Shown here: positions 6,412 through 11,411 of the stretch, one piece after another | Position numbering within the stretch: the stretch's first letter is position 1 | Layout of the letters: every line of letters starts with the position of its first letter | Source: Lentisphaeria bacterium | Lineage (GTDB): Bacteria; Verrucomicrobiota; Lentisphaeria; Victivallales; GWF2-50-93 | NCBI GenBank assembly: GCA_020056205.1 | Contig: JAGVIF010000510.1 | Span: forward strand, 1 to 11,411 | Direction of reading: 5' to 3' | Length of the DNA stretch: 11,411 nucleotides | Notes under the pieces: generated by a model | Databases searched by the model: none | What the model was told of the DNA's origin: nothing | What the model saw: the letters and a program-made list of their open reading frames with translations, nothing else | Position numbers and translations under genes: made by a program

Positions 6412-7781
6412 TAAGGTTCCAAAATTTCTTTTGAGAGTTTTTTGGGCGGTTTTTCCGGATATTGCCCCGTAAAACAAGCCGCGCAAAAATCCTGACTGGG
6501 CAAAGGCATCGCGTTCAGCATGCCCTCAAGGCTTAGGTAGGTCAAACTGTCGAGGCCGAGAAAATCCCTGATCCATTCCACGGTATGCTCTGATGCGATA
6601 AGTTCTTTCTTCGTCGGAAAATCTATTCCGTAAAAACACGGGAACCTTATTGGCGGGCACGTAACGCACATGTGAAGCTCTTTGGCTCCTGTTTCCTTTA
6701 AAGTTTTCACTCTCGCCCTGGTAGTCGTCCCTCTCACGATGGAATCTTCTATTATCGCAAGTCTTTTGCCTCTGAGCGCGTCTCTTATCGGATTGAGTTT
6801 GATCCTCACTTTGAAGTCCCTGACAGACTGGAACGGCTGGATGAAAGTCCTTCCGATATAATGGTTTCTTATCATTCCCATCTCAAACGGAATTTTCGAC
6901 TTTTCGGAAAAACCAATGGCCGCGTAGCTCCCCGAATCGGGCACAGGCATGACTATGTCGCAGTCCAATTTGCATTCCGACACCAGATTCTCTCCGAGAC
7001 GTTTGCGGCAAAGATAGACATTATTGCCGAAAATATTGCTGTCCGGGCGGGAAAAATATATATACTCAAAGATGCAGTGGGCTTTGCGATTTTCGCAAAA
7101 CGGCTTGACTGAATCTATTTTATCCTTGCGTATAAAAACTATTTCGCCAGGCTCGATGTCGCGCACGTATTCGGCCCGCACCAAATCCAGCGCGCTCGTT
7201 TCGCTCGCCAAAACATATGCGCCCTCAAACTTTCCCAGACACAAAGGTCTGAAGCCGTAAGGGTCGCGCGCGCCGACGAGCATGTCGTCAATCATCAAAA
7301 CCAGAGAATAAGCGCCTTCCACGCTTTTCATTGTTGCGATTATGTTTTCTTCTATATTTCTGCGGCATCCGGCCGCGATGAGATGGGCGATGATTTCGGA
7401 GTCCATGCTGGTCTGAAATATTGAGCCTTTGTCTTCCATCTGTTGCCGCAGGGCGGCGATGTTGGTCAGATTTCCGTTGTGGGCTACGGTGATATTGATT
7501 TTCTTGTGGTAAGCGCAAAAAGGCTGGGCATTCTCCACGCAACTCGAGCCGGTCGTGGAATACCGCACATGTCCGACCGCAGTGTCGCCCTTAAGATTTT
7601 TTATTGAATTCTCGTTGAAGACATCGCAGACAAGCCCCATTCCTTTGTGAATATTTATTTTATTCCCGTCGCGAACGACTATGCCGGCGCTTTCCTCGCC
7701 TCTGTGCTGTAAAGCGTAGAGCCCCAGATAAGAGAGCCAGCCGGCCTCTTTATGGCCGCTTATGCCGAATATTCCGCACAT
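6411..7781 (-). CDS. purF: Amidophosphoribosyltransferase (PRPP amidotransferase)
   Basis: This 456-residue cytoplasmic enzyme catalyses the first committed step of purine synthesis, PRPP plus glutamine to phosphoribosylamine. It starts MCGIFG, so the nucleophile is C2, exposed by Met removal with no propeptide. This fixes the start despite a poor ribosome site. Glutaminase residues include R73 in VRYSTTG, N102-G103 in HNGNLTN and D127. The phosphoribosyltransferase half has the PRPP loop IIEDSIVRGTTT at 343-354. Four cysteines, C236, C382, C433 and C436, match the 4Fe-4S ligands of the Bacillus-type enzyme, so an oxygen-sensitive Fe-S form is inferred, unlike the cluster-free Escherichia form. 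The protein ends 20 residues after the last cysteine, a little shorter than the Bacillus enzyme. One base separates it from the carB stop; the nearest AGGAG is about 13 bases upstream, inside carB, so translation is probably coupled. The stop is TAG followed at once by in-frame TAA. Confidence 0.97.
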   Translation of the reverse strand: MCGIFGISGHKEAGWLSYLGLYALQHRGEESAGIVVRDGNKINIHKGMGLVCDVFNENSIKNLKGDTAVGHVRYSTTGSSCVENAQPFCAYHKKINITVAHNGNLTNIAALRQQMEDKGSIFQTSMDSEIIAHLIAAGCRRNIEENIIATMKSVEGAYSLVLMIDDMLVGARDPYGFRPLCLGKFEGAYVLASETSALDLVRAEYVRDIEPGEIVFIRKDKIDSVKPFCENRKAHCIFEYIYFSRPDSNIFGNNVYLCRKRLGENLVSECKLDCDIVMPVPDSGSYAAIGFSEKSKIPFEMGMIRNHYIGRTFIQPFQSVRDFKVRIKLNPIRDALRGKRLAIIEDSIVRGTTTRARVKTLKETGAKELHMCVTCPPIRFPCFYGIDFPTKKELIASEHTVEWIRDFLGLDSLTYLSLEGMLNAMPLPSQDFCAACFTGQYPEKPPKKLSKEILEP

Positions 7782-7782
7782 G

Positions 7783-10700
7783 TTATTTTAAAAACTCCTG
7801 TATTGATTTCACCTTCAATTCGCCTTTTATCATCGCCTCGATTCCATTGACTGCCGCCTGAGCGCCCTGCATAGTCGTAATGCACGGAACTCCATGCAAG
7901 ACAGACATGGAACGAATAGGCTTCATATCGGATTGTCCGCGTTTCCCCGAGGGCGTGTTTATGATGAGAGCAAGCTCGCCCTTTTGCATAAGCTCGAGTA
8001 TTGCCCGATCGCCTTCATCTATTTTTCCGACAAGTTTTGCCGGTATATTATTTGATTTTAGAACTTTGCGCGTGCCTTTGGTGGCTATGATTTCAAAATT
8101 CAGATCGCACAGTTTTTTCGCTAGGAAAACGATATTGCGCTTGTCGTCATTTTTCACGCTGATAAAAACTTTTCCTTTCAGCGGAAGTCCCTGTCCGGCG
8201 GCAAGTTGGGACTTGTAGAACGCCATGCTGAACGAGCTGTCTATGCCCATTACTTCTCCGGTGGATTTCATCTCAGGCCCGAGTATTATGTCAACGCCGG
8301 AAAATCTGGAAAACGGAAACACCGACTCTTTTACCGCAACATGCCCGATCTCCTTCTCCTTTGTGAAATTTTGTTCAGACAATTTTACTCCGGCCATGAC
8401 TTTCGCCGCGATTTTCGCAAGCGGCACGCCGGTGGCCTTGCTTACGAAAGGCGAGGTTCTTGACGCCCTCGGATTGACTTCGAGGACATAGACGACATCT
8501 TTTTTCACGGCGAACTGGATATTCAACAGTCCTTTTACTTTCAATTCTTTTGCCAGCGCGTGAGTACTCTTTCTGATGACATCAATAATCTCGTCGCTCA
8601 AGGTATGAGGCGGCAGGACGCACGCCGAATCGCCTGAATGCACTCCGGCTTCCTCGATGTGTTCCATTATCCCGCCGATGACAACTATTTCTCCGTCGGC
8701 CACCGCGTCTACATCCACCTCTGCGGCGTCTTCCAAAAATTTGTCTATGAGGATCGGCTTTTCCGGCGAAACCTCTTTGGCCTCCTCAATGAAATCTTCC
8801 AACGACTCATCATCATAAATTATCCGCATCGCGCGCCCGCCTAAAACGTATGAGGGGCGAACTAAGACCGGATAGCCTATGTCCGAAGCTATTTTAGCGG
8901 CTTCGGCGAAAGAATACGCCGACCCGTTCAAAGGCTGATTAAGTTTGAGCTTCTTGAGAACTTTGGAAAACTTGTCCCTGTCCTCCGCCATGTCAATTGA
9001 TTCCACGCTCGTGCCTATTATAGGCGCTCCGGCCTCATGGAGACGATTGGCGAGATTCAACGGAGTCTGGCCTCCGAACTGCACAATCACGCCGTCCGGC
9101 TTTTCCTTGTCAATTATATTCATAACGTCTTCAAAAGTGAGCGGTTCAAAATACAGTTTGTCAGAAGTGTCGTAGTCGGTGGATACTGTTTCAGGATTTG
9201 AATTGACCATTATAGTTTCATATCCCAATTCTCTGAGGGCGAACGATGCGTGGCAGCAGCAATAATCGAATTCTATTCCTTGTCCTATCCGGTTCGGGCC
9301 TCCGCCGAGTATCATGATTTTTTTGCGCGTTGAGACCCTGATTTCGTCCTCCTCCTCATACGTGGAATAATAGTAGGGCGTGTAGGCCTCAAATTCCGCG
9401 GCGCAGGTGTCAACCAGTTTGAACACCGCGACTATGCCTTTGCTTTTTCTTAAATTCCTCACGGTGATTTCGTCGGAAGATGTTAAGTCGGCTATCTGCC
9501 GGTCGCTGAACCCGTATTGCTTGGCCTTGCGCAAAAGCTCAACGCTCATCTCTTCCGGCGTCTGCCCTTTTAGTTCGTCCTCAAGCTCGACTATTTGCTT
9601 TATGTTATGGATGAACCAGGGGTCAATGGAGGAAATCTTATACAGCATATCAACGCTGTAACCCCTTTGCAGGGCGTATTTTATGTAGAAAATTCTCGAT
9701 GCGTTCGGCTCCGTCAGGCGCGCCCGTATCTTATCGTCCGATATTTCAACAAATTTTTTCTTGTTGTCCAGTCCCGAATGGCCGATTTCAAGCCCCCTCA
9801 ATCCTTTCTGCAGCGCCTCTTTGAAAGTTCGCCCTATCGCCATAGTCTCGCCTACGGATTTCATGGAGATGCCAAGAACATCCTTCGCCTCCGGAAATTT
9901 TTCAAAAGTGAATCGCGGAATTTTAACCACGCAATAATCTATCGTCGGCTCGAACGAAGCCGGAGTCTCTCTTGTTATATCGTTGCGAATCTCATCGAGC
10001 GTGTATCCGACGGCGAGCTTGGCCGCGAATTTCGCAATCGGAAAGCCGGTGGCCTTGCTGGCCAGCGCCGAACTTCGCGAAACCCTCGGATTCATCTCCA
10101 CAACCACCATTCTTCCGTTCGCCGGATTTACCGCGAATTGTATGTTGGAGCCGCCCGTTTCAACGCCTATCGCCCGTATGATGGCTATAGAGGCGTCTCT
10201 CATCTTCTGATATTCTCTGTCCGTCAAAGTTTGCGCCGGCGCCACTGTTATCGAGTCCCCCGTATGCACTCCCATCGGGTCGAGATTCTCTATTGAACAA
10301 ATGACGACCACATTGTCTTTTTTGTCCCTCATAACTTCAAGCTCATATTCTTTCCAGCCTGAGAGGGATTCTTCGATGAGGATTTCGCTTGTCATACTGC
10401 TCTTAATCCCCAAATCGGCGATTCGCTCAAATTCCTCCTCCGTGTTTGCTATTCCGCCGCCCGTCCCGCCAAGAGTGAAGCTGGAACGGACTATTACGGG
10501 CAATCCGATCTCCTTGAGCGCCGCGCGGGCTTCTTCCACGGTATGAGCGAAGCGGCTCCTCGGCATATCCATGCCTATCCCAAGCATCGTTTGTTTAAAT
10601 AAACTGCGGTCTTCCGCCTTCTTTATGGCATCGTAATCAGCGCCTATCATCTCCACGTTGTATTTTTCAAGAACCCCGGCTTCAGCCACTTTTATGGCAA

Positions 10701-10992
10701 TGTTGAGTCCCGTTTGGCCGCCCAAAGTCGGAAGAAGGGCGTCCGGCCTCTCCCTTGCTATTATTTTTTCCACCACATCCGGCGTAATTGGTTCAATATA
10801 AGTTATATCCGCCGTTTCAGGGTCCGTCATTATCGTGGCCGGATTTGAATTGACAAGAATTACTTTATACCCCTCTTCCTTCAGAGCCTTGCACGCCTGC
10901 GTCCCGGAATAATCAAATTCGCATGCCTGTCCTATCACAATAGGGCCTGAACCAATAATCAAAATACTGTTAATGTCAGTTCTTTTGGGCAT
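7783..10992 (-). CDS. carB: Carbamoyl-phosphate synthase large subunit
   Basis: This 1069-residue protein makes carbamoyl phosphate from bicarbonate, two ATP and ammonia channelled from CarA, feeding pyrimidine and arginine synthesis. The two homologous ATP-grasp halves are clear. The first has [17 protein letters not shown] (14-30), [12 protein letters not shown] (169-180) and [18 protein letters not shown] (299-316). The second has [15 protein letters not shown] (563-577), [11 protein letters not shown] (712-722) and [18 protein letters not shown] (838-855). A helical oligomerisation region lies between them (about 400-550). The C-terminal regulatory domain (about 935-1069) keeps TKGTRKVL (971-978) and INTPSGKR (1011-1018), the area bound by UMP and IMP in the Escherichia enzyme; similar control is inferred. 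Length is close to the usual 1070. The ATG overlaps the end of carA by 17 bases and has a GGGAGG ribosome site at 5 bases. It is a single uninterrupted gene, not split as in some archaea and deep-branching bacteria. Confidence 0.98.
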   Translation of the reverse strand: MPKRTDINSILIIGSGPIVIGQACEFDYSGTQACKALKEEGYKVILVNSNPATIMTDPETADITYIEPITPDVVEKIIARERPDALLPTLGGQTGLNIAIKVAEAGVLEKYNVEMIGADYDAIKKAEDRSLFKQTMLGIGMDMPRSRFAHTVEEARAALKEIGLPVIVRSSFTLGGTGGGIANTEEEFERIADLGIKSSMTSEILIEESLSGWKEYELEVMRDKKDNVVVICSIENLDPMGVHTGDSITVAPAQTLTDREYQKMRDASIAIIRAIGVETGGSNIQFAVNPANGRMVVVEMNPRVSRSSALASKATGFPIAKFAAKLAVGYTLDEIRNDITRETPASFEPTIDYCVVKIPRFTFEKFPEAKDVLGISMKSVGETMAIGRTFKEALQKGLRGLEIGHSGLDNKKKFVEISDDKIRARLTEPNASRIFYIKYALQRGYSVDMLYKISSIDPWFIHNIKQIVELEDELKGQTPEEMSVELLRKAKQYGFSDRQIADLTSSDEITVRNLRKSKGIVAVFKLVDTCAAEFEAYTPYYYSTYEEEDEIRVSTRKKIMILGGGPNRIGQGIEFDYCCCHASFALRELGYETIMVNSNPETVSTDYDTSDKLYFEPLTFEDVMNIIDKEKPDGVIVQFGGQTPLNLANRLHEAGAPIIGTSVESIDMAEDRDKFSKVLKKLKLNQPLNGSAYSFAEAAKIASDIGYPVLVRPSYVLGGRAMRIIYDDESLEDFIEEAKEVSPEKPILIDKFLEDAAEVDVDAVADGEIVVIGGIMEHIEEAGVHSGDSACVLPPHTLSDEIIDVIRKSTHALAKELKVKGLLNIQFAVKKDVVYVLEVNPRASRTSPFVSKATGVPLAKIAAKVMAGVKLSEQNFTKEKEIGHVAVKESVFPFSRFSGVDIILGPEMKSTGEVMGIDSSFSMAFYKSQLAAGQGLPLKGKVFISVKNDDKRNIVFLAKKLCDLNFEIIATKGTRKVLKSNNIPAKLVGKIDEGDRAILELMQKGELALIINTPSGKRGQSDMKPIRSMSVLHGVPCITTMQGAQAAVNGIEAMIKGELKVKSIQEFLK

Positions 10993-11411
10993 ATCCGCCT
11001 CCCGGCGATGTCTTCGCCATCATTGCGATAAATTCATCAAATAGATATTTGGCGTCGTTGGGGCCAGGAGCGGCCTCGGGGTGAAACTGCACTGAAAAAA
11101 TCGGCAGCGTCCTGTGGCGCATTCCCTCCAAAGTATTGTCATTCAAATTGATATGAGTGATTTCCATGTCGTCCTTTTTTAAAGAATCTATGTCAACGCA
11201 AAAACCGTGATTCTGAGATGTTATCGCTATTTTTCCGCTTCTAATATCTTTTACGGGATGATTGCCTCCGTGGTGGCCGAATTTTAATTTGTATGTCCTG
11301 CCGCCTAAAGCCAATCCGAGCATTTGATGCCCAAGACAAATGCCGAAGATAGGCAGTCTGCCGAACAATGCCCTGATTGTCTCTGGCACATGAGCAACTT
11401 CAGCCGGATCC
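10976..11411 (-). CDS. carA: Carbamoyl-phosphate synthase small subunit, C-terminal part
   Basis: Only the last 144 complete codons are inside the window; the frame is open to the edge, so the N-terminal part and promoter lie outside. The fragment is the class I glutaminase domain that hydrolyses glutamine and sends ammonia to CarB. The nucleophile elbow GICLGHQ has its Cys codon at 11336-11338. Downstream follow [13 protein letters not shown], the SQNHGF motif, and [10 protein letters not shown] with the His and Glu of the catalytic triad. These are diagnostic for CarA rather than other class I glutaminases. The first visible codons read DPAEV, matching the GPGDP region of the family. A GTG at 11387-11389 is an internal valine codon, not a start. 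The gene ends in TGA within carB (17-base overlap), so carA and carB are translationally linked. The tail [10 protein letters not shown] is variable and includes the carB ribosome site. Confidence 0.97.
   Translation of the reverse strand, partial: DPAEVAHVPETIRALFGRLPIFGICLGHQMLGLALGGRTYKLKFGHHGGNHPVKDIRSGKIAITSQNHGFCVDIDSLKKDDMEITHINLNDNTLEGMRHRTLPIFSVQFHPEAAPGPNDAKYLFDEFIAMMAKTSPGGGYAQKN
10998..11003 (-). promoter_or_regulatory. Ribosome binding site of carB inside carA
   Basis: GGGAGG on the minus strand, five bases before the carB ATG, and within the last codons of carA. It supports the chosen carB start and the 17-base gene overlap. Confidence 0.8.

Noticed and set aside
6341..6413. 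TA target-site duplication around the palindrome
   Set aside because: TA occurs near both ends (6341-6342 and 6412-6413) but at unequal distance from the inverted repeats, and a dinucleotide in AT-rich DNA is not evidence.
9595..10296. A 233-codon plus-strand open frame opposite carB
   Set aside because: Antisense to strongly conserved ATP-grasp sequence; arginine-rich, low-likelihood protein with no family signature.
11387..11389. GTG as the start of a short independent protein
   Set aside because: The frame is open beyond it to the window edge with codons matching CarA (DPAEVAH), so it is an internal valine codon of a gene cut by the edge.
11406..11411. GGATCC at the extreme end as a sign of a cloning junction
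   Set aside because: It encodes part of the conserved GDP of CarA in frame, so it is explained by the native gene; one six-base site carries no weight.

Overview
The window is a bacterial chromosome segment in which every gene lies on the minus strand. Read in the direction of transcription (high to low coordinates) the order is carA (3' part only, cut by the window edge), carB, purF, a 352-base intergenic region, gltB, gltD, and then the start of another intergenic region. All five genes are full of intact family motifs and use the standard code. None looks foreign or broken. The long plus-strand open frames are antisense shadows.

Region by region: carA and carB overlap by 17 bases and encode carbamoyl-phosphate synthetase. 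purF begins one base after the carB stop and encodes the Fe-S type of amidophosphoribosyltransferase. gltB and gltD (12 bases apart) encode the two subunits of bacterial NADPH-type glutamate synthase. All five products make up four-enzyme-step handling of the glutamine amide group: CarAB starts pyrimidine and arginine synthesis, PurF starts purine synthesis, and GltBD regenerates glutamate. The stretch is therefore a compact glutamine-nitrogen locus.

The non-coding DNA is the unusual part. The purF-gltB gap (6059-6410) holds a 68-base palindrome that starts on the last base of the purF stop codon, a degenerate 9-base tandem repeat, a five-copy 8-base tandem repeat, and a purine-rich tract. 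A 7-base tandem repeat lies just after gltD at the window edge. The gltBD unit is thus flanked on both sides by short, imperfect tandem arrays of different periods. Four non-Watson-Crick positions in the palindrome are all G-U on the plus strand, which hints that the plus-strand RNA form matters or once did.

Organism: gene content alone says free-living prototrophic bacterium. The palindrome core and the short degenerate tandem arrays remind me of intergenic repeats in uncultivated candidate phyla (for example Omnitrophota-like or Elusimicrobiota-like genomes), but this is an impression from memory and not a taxonomic assignment. I found no new enzyme system, CRISPR array, transposase, phage gene, tRNA or rRNA.
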